A stretch of DNA of 64,000 nt, taken from contig NZ_JAEIOT010000004.1 of NCBI RefSeq assembly GCF_016342275.1, forward strand, positions 1 through 64,000, read 5' to 3'. Each line of letters begins with the position of its first letter. Positions within the stretch are counted from its first letter, which is position 1. Shown here one piece after another: positions 26,744-35,684 of this stretch. The position numbers were made by a program, and so were the translations under genes. The stretch is from Corynebacterium marambiense. GTDB lineage: Bacteria; Actinomycetota; Actinomycetes; Mycobacteriales; Mycobacteriaceae. Below the pieces are notes generated by a model. That model was not told the origin of the DNA. It worked only from the letters and a program-made list of their open reading frames with translations, and did no database searches.

Positions 26744-28375
26744 TCAACGGTAGCTAGCCTCGATCAGCCACCGTCCCGCCAACCACATCAACAACCACGC
26801 CTGCCGAACTGTGTTATCCGATCCCCCACCGTCGGCGGTAATTTGTATCCGTGCGCACCTGACCCGGGTGTCCGGATCCCACCACCGTTCGTCTACGGGC
26901 CACGGCCCAGCCCACCCGGTGACCCGATACCGGGCCGCACCCCAGCACACCGTGTACGGCGCGCGATCGAGCAGGACCTCAGCCGTCACCTGTACCGGAT
27001 GATCCGCAGCGTCAAGGAGACACACACGGGACGCCGGGTGCGCGGATCCCCCTCCCCGCCTGGCAGGATGTGGTCCGGGTAATGCCCCGATCCACGCGGA
27101 GTCCTCACGGACCGGAGCCTGCTCATCCCCGACCGGGACGAGTTCGACGCGCTCCACCGGACTCCGACCCCCGGAGGGCTGCGGACGGAGAACCGCATCC
27201 ACCCCCAACACCGACTGCACCCGGGCGAGTGCCCGTCCTGCAGCGCGCGCCGACGGAGTACCGGTGTTCCACAGTCCCGTGGCTTCCGGGACGGTGACCT
27301 CCACCGGGTCAAGCGTCAACCGGATGATCCCGGAGTCCGGGGTCCCGTCGTCCGGGACTCCGGTGTCGGGGGTCTCCGCTGTGCGGGACGTGAGCCATCC
27401 GTCAAGCTGCCAACGCACCCGCTCCGCCGTCGATTGTTCGGTGAGCGGTTCGCGCGTACGCCAGATCCGCTCAAACACGCTCTCTTTCCCGTCAGTGAGG
27501 AGCGTGGCCTGCACCTTCAGGCGCCGGCAGCACAGACCGGCGTCGGCCAGGCGCCGGTGTAACCGCATGGCCAGTGCCCGGGCGAGGAACGCGGCCTCAT
27601 CGACACGGGAGACAGGCGCATCGGGTTCGTGGTCCACCGCGAGCGGGGTCGTCGGAAGTGCAGGGACCACTCCCCGTCTGCTTTCTGCGCGGGACAAGCG
27701 GTGCAGGCTCTCACCCGCGGTTCCGAAGCGGGTCGTCACCGCTGCTGCGGGGAGGGCCGCGAGGTCACCGAAGGTCCGCACCCCGAGCTCCGTGAGGGTC
27801 TCCACGATGGCGGGGTCACAGTCGAGTGATTCCTCCGCGACCGCCAGCCGGAGTGACCGCGGCGCGAGGAACCGTGCCGATCTCCCCTCGGGTACCACCG
27901 CACCAACCCGGGCGGCGATGAGTGCAGTGGCAATCCCGTCGGCGATCCCGACGAAACAGTCCACCCCGGCCAGGGCCACAGCGTCGATGAGCCGCTGCGC
28001 CGCAGTGTCCTCCCCTCCGTGGTACCTTGCCGCGGCAGCAGCGTCGACGACGAGCAGTCCCGACCGCAGAACCTCCACGGACGCGGCGACGGCGTCGACG
28101 CCTGCGAGCACCTGCTCGAACAGACGGGCGTCACGATCAGGGTCATCATCGATCAGTGTCAGCGCCGGGCAGAGCTCACGCGCCCGCCGCAGTTTCATAC
28201 CGCGGCGTACCCCGGATGCCCGGGCATGGGCCCCGCAGACCTTCACCACACCCCGGGCCGGCCCGGTCCCGGCCACCGCCACGGGAGCGCCGTCCGCGGG
28301 GGCAATCCCGGCGAGCACCGCCGCCTGAACGGGCCAGTCGGGGAACCATAACGCCAGAACCCTGGTGGAGCTCAT
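26744..28375 (-). CDS. imuB: ImuB, catalytically inactive Y-family polymerase subunit
   Basis: 543 residues with the Y-family polymerase fold but without its active-site acids: the normal N-terminal D-x-D region reads LALWFPDWPVQAAV, and the S-I-D-E-A-Y-L-D segment is replaced by SGLLVVDAAAAARYHGG (near 105-121). Such proteins act as a hub that recruits DnaE2 to the beta clamp and to ImuA' in mycobacterial SOS mutagenesis. The helix-hairpin-helix (ELGVRTFGDLAALPAAAVTTRFG) and little finger are present. Its start overlaps the imuA' stop by four bases (28372-28375). I did not see a clear clamp-binding Q-L-x-L-W-G motif. Confidence 0.9.
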   Translation of the reverse strand: MSSTRVLALWFPDWPVQAAVLAGIAPADGAPVAVAGTGPARGVVKVCGAHARASGVRRGMKLRRARELCPALTLIDDDPDRDARLFEQVLAGVDAVAASVEVLRSGLLVVDAAAAARYHGGEDTAAQRLIDAVALAGVDCFVGIADGIATALIAARVGAVVPEGRSARFLAPRSLRLAVAEESLDCDPAIVETLTELGVRTFGDLAALPAAAVTTRFGTAGESLHRLSRAESRRGVVPALPTTPLAVDHEPDAPVSRVDEAAFLARALAMRLHRRLADAGLCCRRLKVQATLLTDGKESVFERIWRTREPLTEQSTAERVRWQLDGWLTSRTAETPDTGVPDDGTPDSGIIRLTLDPVEVTVPEATGLWNTGTPSARAAGRALARVQSVLGVDAVLRPQPSGGRSPVERVELVPVGDEQAPVREDSAWIGALPGPHPARRGGGSAHPASRVCLLDAADHPVQVTAEVLLDRAPYTVCWGAARYRVTGWAGPWPVDERWWDPDTRVRCARIQITADGGGSDNTVRQAWLLMWLAGRWLIEASYR

Positions 28376-29184
28376 CCCGCCCGTACCACCCGCAGACCGG
28401 CCTCCCGGTCACCAGGCCCCGCGGCTGCCTGCGTTCCGGTTACCGGGCCGCATCCCACCCGCAGCAGCACCCGGTGGGGTGGTGCACTTTTCGTCGTGAT
28501 CTCCACATCAATGTCGAAGCCCCGGATACGACCGAATCCGACACTGATACCGTGGTAGGTGACGATATCCGCACCGATGCGTATGGCCGGTGACGGGACG
28601 TGTGCGCCGACAGTGAGCAGCGCCGCCGTGCCCCGACGGACCCTGGCCAGCAGTGGTCTGGCCTGTGTCGCGCTCACCCGCGCGTCCCCACTTCCGTGGT
28701 GGATCACCAGGTCCATTCCCTCGACCAGCATGCCTGTGACGGACAGTGGCCGGTCTCCGGGGTCCGGGATGACGACGACCGCATCGAGGACCCCGCCTGC
28801 ATCGGCGACTCCGGTGAGCAGGAGATCCGGCCACCCAACCACGGCGACACGGCACCCGTCCGCGGTCGCGGTGGCGATGAGTTCGACGATGAGAGCGGGA
28901 CAGTCCCCCACAGCCGTGATTGACCGACGCGGGATCCCACCTCCCGGAAGTAGGTTGGCGAGTGCTGTCGGCACCGGAATCACGCCGGGGAGATCGCGGG
29001 CGGTTTTCCCGGGGACGGGATGGGGCCGGTCACCGTCGATGGGCCCCGGGGATCGCACCGGACATAGGTCAGCAAAACGGCCAGTACCGGCCCCGCCACC
29101 CCCGCCATCCATCGTCGCGAGGGCGGACTTCAGGGCGCGGACACGTGCTGGGCGGTCCAGCCCAGTAAGGTCGGGGGCTTGCAC
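28372..29184 (-). CDS. imuA': ImuA', RecA-like partner of ImuB
   Basis: 270 residues from GTG 29184. It has the reduced RecA-like fold of ImuA': LANLLPGGGIPRRSITAVGDCPALIVELIATATADGCRVAVVGWPDL (in pieces, about 75-122) in place of Walker A, then VVIPDPGDRPL. No intact P-loop remains, as is common in this family. GTG 29184 is favoured over the longer frame to 29331: GGGTGGGG lies upstream and a LexA box at 29200-29215 sits 15 bases before it. Forms an operon with imuB and works with DnaE2. Confidence 0.82.
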   Translation of the reverse strand: MQAPDLTGLDRPARVRALKSALATMDGGGGGAGTGRFADLCPVRSPGPIDGDRPHPVPGKTARDLPGVIPVPTALANLLPGGGIPRRSITAVGDCPALIVELIATATADGCRVAVVGWPDLLLTGVADAGGVLDAVVVIPDPGDRPLSVTGMLVEGMDLVIHHGSGDARVSATQARPLLARVRRGTAALLTVGAHVPSPAIRIGADIVTYHGISVGFGRIRGFDIDVEITTKSAPPHRVLLRVGCGPVTGTQAAAGPGDREAGLRVVRAG

Positions 29185-29199
29185 CGCACCCCACCCTGT

Positions 29200-29215
29200 T
29201 CGAACACCTGTTCTA
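29200..29215 (-). promoter_or_regulatory. LexA (SOS) box upstream of imuA'-imuB
   Basis: TCGAACACCTGTTCTA differs at one position from the actinobacterial SOS box TCGAAC-N4-GTTCGA. It is immediately upstream of the imuA' start, as in mycobacteria, so DNA damage is expected to induce the operon. Confidence 0.8.
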
Positions 29216-29303
29216 TCCACGCCCTCAGTCAACCCTCCCGGGGCGGTGATTTCAAGCCCGCACCTGATGGTTGTCAGATCGACCCAGGTGGATGGGTGTG
29301 GAA

Positions 29304-30002
29304 TCAGTCCAGCTGGCGGGACTGCGCCCACCGGGTCAGCGCATACCGGTTGGACTGCTGGGTCTTACGCAGAATGTTCGAGGCGTGTGTCTCCACCGTC
29401 TTGATCGAGATGAACAGTTCCGCACCGATCTCCCGGTAGGTGTAGCCACGGGCGAGCAGCCGCAGAACCTCAAGTTCCCGGCGAGTGAGCGCATCGACAA
29501 GCGGATCCGACGACGGCGCATCCCGCTGCTTCTCGACGGCCGCGTCCGCCTCGGGGGCATCAACCACCCCGGCCCCTGCACCGGCGTCCGGCGCGCAGAA
29601 GGCGTCGAGGACGAACCCGGCGAGCCGAGGGGAGAACACCGCGTCCCCGTCCCGAACCCGGCGCACCGCGTCCGCGAGCTCCTCCCCGGAGATCGTCTTG
29701 GTCACGTAGCCCCGGGCGCCCTCCCGGATCACGGAGATCACGTCTTCGGCTGCGTCGGACACGGACAATGCGAGGAAGATCGCGTCCGAACCACGCCCCC
29801 GGGCGCCCCGGATCACAGAGCTTCCCCCACCGTCAGACATATGGACGTCGAGAAGCACCACTTCCGGATGCACGGCGACGATTCCCGCCACCGCCTCCGC
29901 CACGGTGCCCGCCTCCCCGACGATGTCGACCACTCCGGCTAGTTCCGCCCGCACCCCAGCGCGAAACACCGAGTGATCATCCACCAGAAACACCGTGATC
30001 AT
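29304..30002 (-). CDS. LuxR/NarL-type response regulator
   Basis: 232 residues from ATG 30002. Receiver domain with acidic pocket DD near 8-9, phosphorylated Asp52 (VVLLDVHM) and Lys in YVTKTI near 105. A C-terminal GerE/LuxR helix-turn-helix from about 168 (LTRRELEVLRLLARGYTYREIGAELFIS is the core, read in two parts). Partner of the histidine kinase that ends 45 bases upstream. The pair with a PspC-type sensor and a divergent PspC/LiaF protein looks like an envelope-stress LiaRS-type system. The longer open frame to 30032 is not supported. Confidence 0.88.
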   Translation of the reverse strand: MITVFLVDDHSVFRAGVRAELAGVVDIVGEAGTVAEAVAGIVAVHPEVVLLDVHMSDGGGSSVIRGARGRGSDAIFLALSVSDAAEDVISVIREGARGYVTKTISGEELADAVRRVRDGDAVFSPRLAGFVLDAFCAPDAGAGAGVVDAPEADAAVEKQRDAPSSDPLVDALTRRELEVLRLLARGYTYREIGAELFISIKTVETHASNILRKTQQSNRYALTRWAQSRQLD

Positions 30003-30047
30003 GCCGTCATCCGTTCTCCTCGTCCGTCTCACCCGCTCACCACGAGA

Positions 30048-31244
30048 CTACCCATCTGAAACAGGTACTCGGAGGATGACCTCCGTTCCGGCACCGGGCG
30101 CAGATTTCACCACCACCGTGCCGCCAACCCGCGTCACCCTGCCCCGGATGGATCCCGCCAGACCGTGATGCCCGTCCGGAACATCATCCGGGTCAAAACC
30201 ACGTCCCCGATCCCTGACGTAGACGGACAATTCACCAGCGAGATGCTCCGCGTAGACGTCGATGTCCCGCACACCGGAATGCCGGGCAGCGTTGACCATG
30301 GCCTCCCTGGCAGCGAGGATGACCGCGCGGGTGGTCTCGGTGAGAGGGCTGTCCGCGCCGACGGTGACCGGTGCGATCCGGACGGAGTAGGTGTCCTCCA
30401 CCTCCCCGCACGCGAGTTCCAGCGCGGCGAACACGGTGGCGGCGGCACCTGCCGCGGCGTTCTCCTGCTGTCCGAACAACCACTGCCGGAGTTCACGTTC
30501 CTGACTGCGGGCGAGTCCGGCGATCTCAGTGTCCTCCCCGGCGCGTTTCTGGATCAGCGCAAGTGTCTGCAGGACCGAGTCATGCAGCCGGGAGGCGATC
30601 TCGGCACGCTCGGCGGCCGCGAGACGTTCCGCACGTTCCCGGGTGAGTTCCTCCCACATCTTCAACCACAACGGCACCCCGAGAACCGCGACTCCCGCGA
30701 GAGTGAGCAGAACCGCCATGAGAGTCGTCCCGAAGGCCTGCCGATTCTCCCAGTTCACCAGAACGAGGATGATGCCGGTGAGCACGAGCGTCCCACCAGC
30801 CAGGAGCGTGGGTACTCCACCACGCAGCTCCGAGAAATCCATGCCGCGGTCATAGGTGCGCCAGACAATGACGGCTCCGAGACCAATGATCAGAAGCGGC
30901 CACCATCTCACCGCCGTCGAACCGGTGACAAGCGCGAAGGCCACCAGCGCACCGATAATGGCGAGCACGACCAGAAGATGATCCGTCCGTGATGTCTCCG
31001 GCGACCCCGGGACAGGCTCTCCGTCCGTCTGACTGAACAGCACCCAGATCAACGCGTAACAGAGCACACCCGCACCGCTGAGCAGGCAACTGAGGGCGAG
31101 CAGCAACCGCACGATCCGAACATCGACCCCGAGGTGCCGGGACAGCCCTGTCGCAACTCCCCCGATGACGCGCCCCTGACGGACCCGGGTGAAGCGGGGA
31201 TAGGGCCGTGGTGGTGCCTGGGCCGGAGCAGGGGGTGTCGCCAT
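30048..31244 (-). CDS. Histidine kinase with N-terminal PspC sensor
   Basis: 398 residues from ATG 31244 (ATG 31280 possible). A PspC domain covers residues 15-75 (GVATGLSRHLGVDVRIVRLLL), followed by four more helices (90-108, 113-128, 145-163, 172-192) and a HisKA_3 domain with phospho-acceptor His221 in SRLHDSVLQT. The HATPase has the N-box MVNAARHSG and G-boxes DRGRGFD and HGLAGS. It is a NarL-type kinase that likely senses membrane state. The paired regulator follows on the same strand. Start choice is uncertain because the palindrome at 31280-31322 overlaps the region. Confidence 0.87.
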   Translation of the reverse strand: MATPPAPAQAPPRPYPRFTRVRQGRVIGGVATGLSRHLGVDVRIVRLLLALSCLLSGAGVLCYALIWVLFSQTDGEPVPGSPETSRTDHLLVVLAIIGALVAFALVTGSTAVRWWPLLIIGLGAVIVWRTYDRGMDFSELRGGVPTLLAGGTLVLTGIILVLVNWENRQAFGTTLMAVLLTLAGVAVLGVPLWLKMWEELTRERAERLAAAERAEIASRLHDSVLQTLALIQKRAGEDTEIAGLARSQERELRQWLFGQQENAAAGAAATVFAALELACGEVEDTYSVRIAPVTVGADSPLTETTRAVILAAREAMVNAARHSGVRDIDVYAEHLAGELSVYVRDRGRGFDPDDVPDGHHGLAGSIRGRVTRVGGTVVVKSAPGAGTEVILRVPVSDG

Positions 31245-31279
31245 GGTCTCAATGATCGCACCGGTCTCATCAGGGAGCA

Positions 31280-31322
31280 TCAGGGACCACCCTGATTTCT
31301 TGTTTTTCAGGGTGGTCCCTGA
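31280..31322. promoter_or_regulatory. Large perfect palindrome between kinase and pspC
   Basis: TCAGGGACCACCCTGA (31280-31295) and TCAGGGTGGTCCCTGA (31307-31322) form a perfect 16-base inverted repeat separated by 11 T-rich bases. Each arm is itself a dyad TCAGGG-N4-CCCTGA, and a further TCAGGGA half-site is at 31270-31276. It is centred in the gap between two divergent genes. Most likely the operator of the adjacent LuxR-type regulator; a cruciform or terminator role is less likely. Confidence 0.7.
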
Positions 31323-31357
31323 TGTGCCGCCACCGTTCCGGGGATCAGAATGAAGAC

Positions 31358-32683
31358 ATGGACAGCACACCTCCCCCTACGGCCCCCGATTCCCGTGACC
31401 TCAGCGACACCCTGCGTCAGATGTGGGCGACCCGTCCGCCCCGTATTCCCTCCGACCAGGGTGGAAACGGAAAGATCGCCGGTGTTTGCGAGGGAATCGG
31501 TACCCGTTTCAACGTCGATCCCACGCTCATTCGTATCGCCTTCGTCGTCGCCGCCCTGTGCGGTGGTGGAGTACTACTCTATCTCCTGGCGTGGCTCATC
31601 ATGCCGCGCTGGTCCGTCCCGGTGTCCCCGGTCGAGGCGATCGTCCGGGCGAGTTCCGACCCCCGGTTGAAGAGCGAACGTTCACTCGGCTACACGCTGA
31701 TCATCGTGATGCTACTGATCGCCTGGCCTGCCAGTTCCTCCGACCTGTTGTCCTCGTCGACTCTGCTCACGACGCTCCTCGGTTTCGCCATATGGTGGCT
31801 GCTGCACAGCCGTCAACCGGTCCCCCCGGAGGGGCTGCTCGTCACTTCCCCCGAAACCTCCGACACCGAAGCAGGCCCTGCCACCGGAAACCCGTCACCG
31901 GACTCCGGAGACAGTCGGATAAAGGTCTCGCCGAACCCCGGTCTCGTGCACCTGAAGCCTGCCAAGGGCTACGACATTCCGGATGCACAGCCGGTGCCGC
32001 CCGATTGGGATCCGCTGGGCACGGTACCCGAGCTGTGGAACCTCCCGGAGCCGGGTCCCGTCCCGACACCGCCACCCACCAGGAGCCGGTGGCTCACCGC
32101 AGGCGGGATCATCGCCCTCATGATCGGGGCTGCGGGCGGGATCGGGCTGATCTCGCTCAGCGTCGGCACGGCATTCTTCGCTCTTGCCATTCCTACTCTG
32201 GCCTGGACGTCCTGTCTCGGGGCACTCATCGGGGGAACCGGGATCGGCGTGGGGCTCCTCTCCCGAGGAGGTCTACGAAAATCCGCACTGATCCTGGGAA
32301 TCGGCGCCCTCGTGGCCCTGACCATCACAGTCGGCAATACCCCCAGGATCAACTTCAAGGTCGGAGGTGACACCGGATCGACCCGCATCGCCCCAACGTC
32401 CGGGGCTACTCTCCCCGCTGACGTGGACAACGGCGTCGGGAAAACCGAACTGGACCTGCGCGGACTGCAACCCCTGGCCGAAAGCCGGAAGGTGGAGGTG
32501 TCCAACGGGGTAGGCAAGACCATCGTGTGGTTGCCGACCGATGTGCCAGTCACCGTGACCTGCTCGAACGGGGTCGGCAAGTTGGTGTGCACCCCGGGTG
32601 ACTACAACCCCGGTGCCGAGGGCGAACGACTCACCCTCGACATCAGCAACGGAATCGGCACGGTCGTGGTCCACACCAAATAA
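31358..32683 (+). CDS. PspC-domain protein with C-terminal LiaF-like repeats
   Basis: 441 residues from ATG 31358. The N-terminal PspC domain (GGNGKIAGVCEGIGTRFNVDPTLIR is the start, then a first helix near 60-80) is followed by further helices (about 100-145 and 245-325), with a Pro-rich cytoplasmic stretch between them. The C-terminus repeats NGVGKTELDL, NGVGKTIVWL, NGVGKLVC and NGIGTVVVHT, the beta-repeat pattern of LiaF/DUF4097-type (toastrack) domains. It is divergent from the PspC-sensor kinase across a shared palindrome, so it probably modulates that kinase, as LiaF does for LiaS. Confidence 0.85.
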   Translation: MDSTPPPTAPDSRDLSDTLRQMWATRPPRIPSDQGGNGKIAGVCEGIGTRFNVDPTLIRIAFVVAALCGGGVLLYLLAWLIMPRWSVPVSPVEAIVRASSDPRLKSERSLGYTLIIVMLLIAWPASSSDLLSSSTLLTTLLGFAIWWLLHSRQPVPPEGLLVTSPETSDTEAGPATGNPSPDSGDSRIKVSPNPGLVHLKPAKGYDIPDAQPVPPDWDPLGTVPELWNLPEPGPVPTPPPTRSRWLTAGGIIALMIGAAGGIGLISLSVGTAFFALAIPTLAWTSCLGALIGGTGIGVGLLSRGGLRKSALILGIGALVALTITVGNTPRINFKVGGDTGSTRIAPTSGATLPADVDNGVGKTELDLRGLQPLAESRKVEVSNGVGKTIVWLPTDVPVTVTCSNGVGKLVCTPGDYNPGAEGERLTLDISNGIGTVVVHTK

Positions 32684-32691
32684 CCGGCGGG

Positions 32692-34926
32692 TCACTCCCG
32701 TCCACGGAGAACGGCCCGGAACCGCTCCCGCAGACCGTCGAACCGGCTACCACGGTCTCGGCCGTCGTGGCCGGTTTCCGAGTCACCGCCCTCCATACGG
32801 AGCAGCTCTCTGACCCGGACGAACCCCGGGAGACCGACCAGCAGATGCGCGACGAACACAGCGACCCATACTCCCGCGAGCTGCGCACCGTACAACGTGG
32901 GGGCGGGATCACCGCCCGCGATCTGCCGGTAGGCCACCATGAAACCAGCGGCGACGGGAACCGTGATGAGCACGGCGGTGAACAACTGACGACGCAGGTG
33001 CAGCACGAAACCACTGACCCCCGCGTCCCGGTCTGCCGCGTAGTCGGCACGACGGCGTTCCCACATCCGGGCACCGGCGGTGAGTGTCAGCAGGTAGAAC
33101 ACGGAGAGGGCCACCGCGAACAGCAGCGCGGTCAGCAGGGCCGCCGTGGCCGAGGATCGCTGGACATCGGTGTACACGCCGTCACGCGCGATGGGATAGA
33201 TATAGCTGTCCGATAGCCCGCCGACTGCCAGGGCCGTGAGCGGAGACGCCACCCGGTCGAGTTCATCCGGGTCGCAGAGGCACGTGACGGATTCGGCGAG
33301 TTCGCGTGTCCCCGGGAGCAGGTCGGGGTCGAGACGCTCGAAGTCTCGCGGGGTGAGGGCCACGATGGGCCGGTTGTCCGGACGGTTCGGTGCACCGGTG
33401 CCGTCCAGCATTGACACCGCCGCGGGATCGTTCCCCTCCCGGATGACGGTGAGGCCGTCGGTGACACCGGAATCGGTGATGGCCTCCGTGTCCCCCCACA
33501 CCACGGCGACCCCCTGGCGGAGCTGGCCGGTGGCCGGGATCGACTCCGGCTGCCCGACGATGAGCAGGACTCTGTCGTCGGCGACGGGGATCTGCGCGGT
33601 GAGACCCGGATTCTCCTCCATCTCCCCGGCGAGCACCCGTAGATCGGGGCGTACCTCGAACGCCTTCGAAATCTCCTCCATCTGGGCCTGGAATTCGGGA
33701 TCCACGTCGGATGTCCGCAGCACGCTGACGGGCCGGTCCGGTTCATTCGCCGCGACCCCCAGCTCCCGCATCTCCCCGCCACTGCGGGCAGTCGCGAAGG
33801 TGAGCGCCATACCGAGGACGAGACCACCGACGACACAGAGCACCGCCCATCCCGGAACAGACGCCAGGTCCCCGGGCAGACCACGCCTCCGGTCCACCAC
33901 AGCTCTCCCCTTCCCGAGGTCGCCGAGGGAGATCTTCGCGGGGATGATCAGGACGGCCCCGATGATCACCGCCCAAATCACGGCACACAACAGCAGAGAC
34001 AGCAGCCCGACGGTGAACACCGTGCCAAAACCGACGAGCGTCGTCGCACTGAGCCTGACGAGGTACACCAGCCACACCGCGAGCACGCCGGCCCCGGCAC
34101 CCGCGGCGAGCACGGAAGCGAACCGGATCAGCCCTGCCCGGCCGTCGACACGACGTAGCTGGCTCACGCTGAGAGCGACGCCCACGGCAAGCAGGAGCAG
34201 CATCGTCGCGACACTGAACTTCCCGAACGTGGAACCGGCGAAGTCACTGCCGGAACGGGGCAGCGCCACGGTGGTCTCCACGTCGTCGAGACCGGCGGAC
34301 CGGAGAACATCCCCGACGGTGCCTGCGAGCTCGGGTGCCCCGTCACCGGCGAACAGCCACGTGTCCCGGGGGCCCGGGACCTCGAAGCCCTGCAGCGCCA
34401 CGACCGGTGTCTTGCCCACCAGGGCACCGGCGGGGAATGTTCCCGCGATCGGATCGTCCTGCAGTCCGTTGAACACCGCCACATAAATGAACCACATACC
34501 CGACAGCTCCGAGTTGAACGGCGCATCCTTCAAGTTCTCCGGTAGTGCGGTGGAGACCAGGGTGCGATCCTTCCCAAGCTCAGCATCCAGCTCACCCGCC
34601 CCCTCGACGTGGAAACGACCGTCCGGGTCATGCACCGCGAACACCCCCGAACCATCACTACGAGATGCCAACACCGACACCCCACGGGAATCCGCCAGTT
34701 CGGCGATCTCGCGCTGCAGCTCCACCTGCTCCTCCGGATCGAGGTCGCCGGTACCTGTTGCCGTCGCCTGGAGCGTCGGCCCGGAATACCCCAGCCGCAT
34801 CGCGGTGGCGATCGAGCCACCTTCGACCACCAGGAGCATGAAGATCATCACGACGACCGCGATCAGAGCACTGATCACACCGGGGAGGACGATACGTGCG
34901 GGATTCCTGTCCACGTTGACTGCCAC
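32692..34926 (-). CDS. Large FtsX-like multi-helix membrane protein, unknown
   Basis: 744 residues, GTG start at 34926. One N-terminal helix (about 15-38) precedes a 190-residue extracytoplasmic domain, then a group of helices (about 236-255, 268-290, 295-345, 365-385), a second extracytoplasmic domain (about 390-585) and three more helices toward the C-terminus (about 610-635, 655-675, 690-715). That order resembles FtsX/MacB permeases, but no ABC ATPase gene lies beside it. I cannot assign a substrate. It ends nine bases from the convergent pspC/liaF-like gene. Confidence 0.75.
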   Translation of the reverse strand: MAVNVDRNPARIVLPGVISALIAVVVMIFMLLVVEGGSIATAMRLGYSGPTLQATATGTGDLDPEEQVELQREIAELADSRGVSVLASRSDGSGVFAVHDPDGRFHVEGAGELDAELGKDRTLVSTALPENLKDAPFNSELSGMWFIYVAVFNGLQDDPIAGTFPAGALVGKTPVVALQGFEVPGPRDTWLFAGDGAPELAGTVGDVLRSAGLDDVETTVALPRSGSDFAGSTFGKFSVATMLLLLAVGVALSVSQLRRVDGRAGLIRFASVLAAGAGAGVLAVWLVYLVRLSATTLVGFGTVFTVGLLSLLLCAVIWAVIIGAVLIIPAKISLGDLGKGRAVVDRRRGLPGDLASVPGWAVLCVVGGLVLGMALTFATARSGGEMRELGVAANEPDRPVSVLRTSDVDPEFQAQMEEISKAFEVRPDLRVLAGEMEENPGLTAQIPVADDRVLLIVGQPESIPATGQLRQGVAVVWGDTEAITDSGVTDGLTVIREGNDPAAVSMLDGTGAPNRPDNRPIVALTPRDFERLDPDLLPGTRELAESVTCLCDPDELDRVASPLTALAVGGLSDSYIYPIARDGVYTDVQRSSATAALLTALLFAVALSVFYLLTLTAGARMWERRRADYAADRDAGVSGFVLHLRRQLFTAVLITVPVAAGFMVAYRQIAGGDPAPTLYGAQLAGVWVAVFVAHLLVGLPGFVRVRELLRMEGGDSETGHDGRDRGSRFDGLRERFRAVLRGRE

Positions 34927-35221
34927 CTATTCTTCGACGGGTACCGTCCGGGCCATGACCGGTCATCCGGCGCCCGGGGGCAGAGCTGACCACCTTGGAG
35001 GGCGGCTTTTCCCCACAGTAGCCCACGCGGAGTTCCTCCGCCCGGGTGGTTTCCCACTGTCCCGGACCGGAAGCAGCGGATCCTGTACCCCCGGATGCGG
35101 TACATGACCGGAATACGGCAGATCACCCGGTCAGCATCTCCTAACGTGGAGAACTGAGAGTTTCTCCGGACCTTCCCAGTATCCCCACCGCACCGTTCAG
35201 CCACCCGAATCGAGGAAAACC

Positions 35222-35653
35222 ATGTCACCCCAGCACGCATCCGGCCCCGCACGCATCGCGCGGATCACATCCCTCACTCTCGGGGCCGTCATGTCACTGG
35301 GATTGCTCATGGCCTGCAATGACCCGGATGAGTCGACCGGGGAGGACACGGGCGGCCGGGTGACGGTCACGGACAGCACCACGGAGGTCCGGACCGAGAC
35401 AAGCACGGAGACCGAGACCGCCGCCGGGACGACGAGCACACAGACACCGGAACCGGCGCCAGCGCCTGAGCCGGAGGCAGACACCCGGATGCACGGCTTT
35501 CTCGCCCCCGCTCCGACACCCGCCCGCCCTGCGTCCACGCACTTCTCGAACTGCCGGGAGGCCCGTGCGGCAGGTGCCGCACCACTCTACGAAGGCAGCC
35601 CCGGGTACAGCCGGAAGCTCGACCGGGACGGCGACGGCGTCGCCTGCGAGTGA
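35222..35653 (+). CDS. Excalibur-domain lipoprotein
   Basis: 143 residues. Signal peptide with lipobox L-M-A-C (Cys near 32), then a Thr/Glu-rich and Pro/Ala-rich linker that can span the wall, and a C-terminal Excalibur calcium-binding domain (NCREARAAGAAPLYEGSPGY, then D-R-D-G-D-G-V-A-C-E). The DxDxDG loop is intact. Role unknown; Excalibur domains often accompany nucleases and envelope proteins. ATG follows AGGAAAACC. Convergent with guaA. The 295 bases upstream hold a short dyad GGAGAAC-N5-GTTTCTCC (about 35143-35162) and no other gene. Confidence 0.88.
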   Translation: MSPQHASGPARIARITSLTLGAVMSLGLLMACNDPDESTGEDTGGRVTVTDSTTEVRTETSTETETAAGTTSTQTPEPAPAPEPEADTRMHGFLAPAPTPARPASTHFSNCREARAAGAAPLYEGSPGYSRKLDRDGDGVACE

Positions 35654-35684
35654 TCCCCGGGATGCGCTAGGAGGGACGTGGAAG

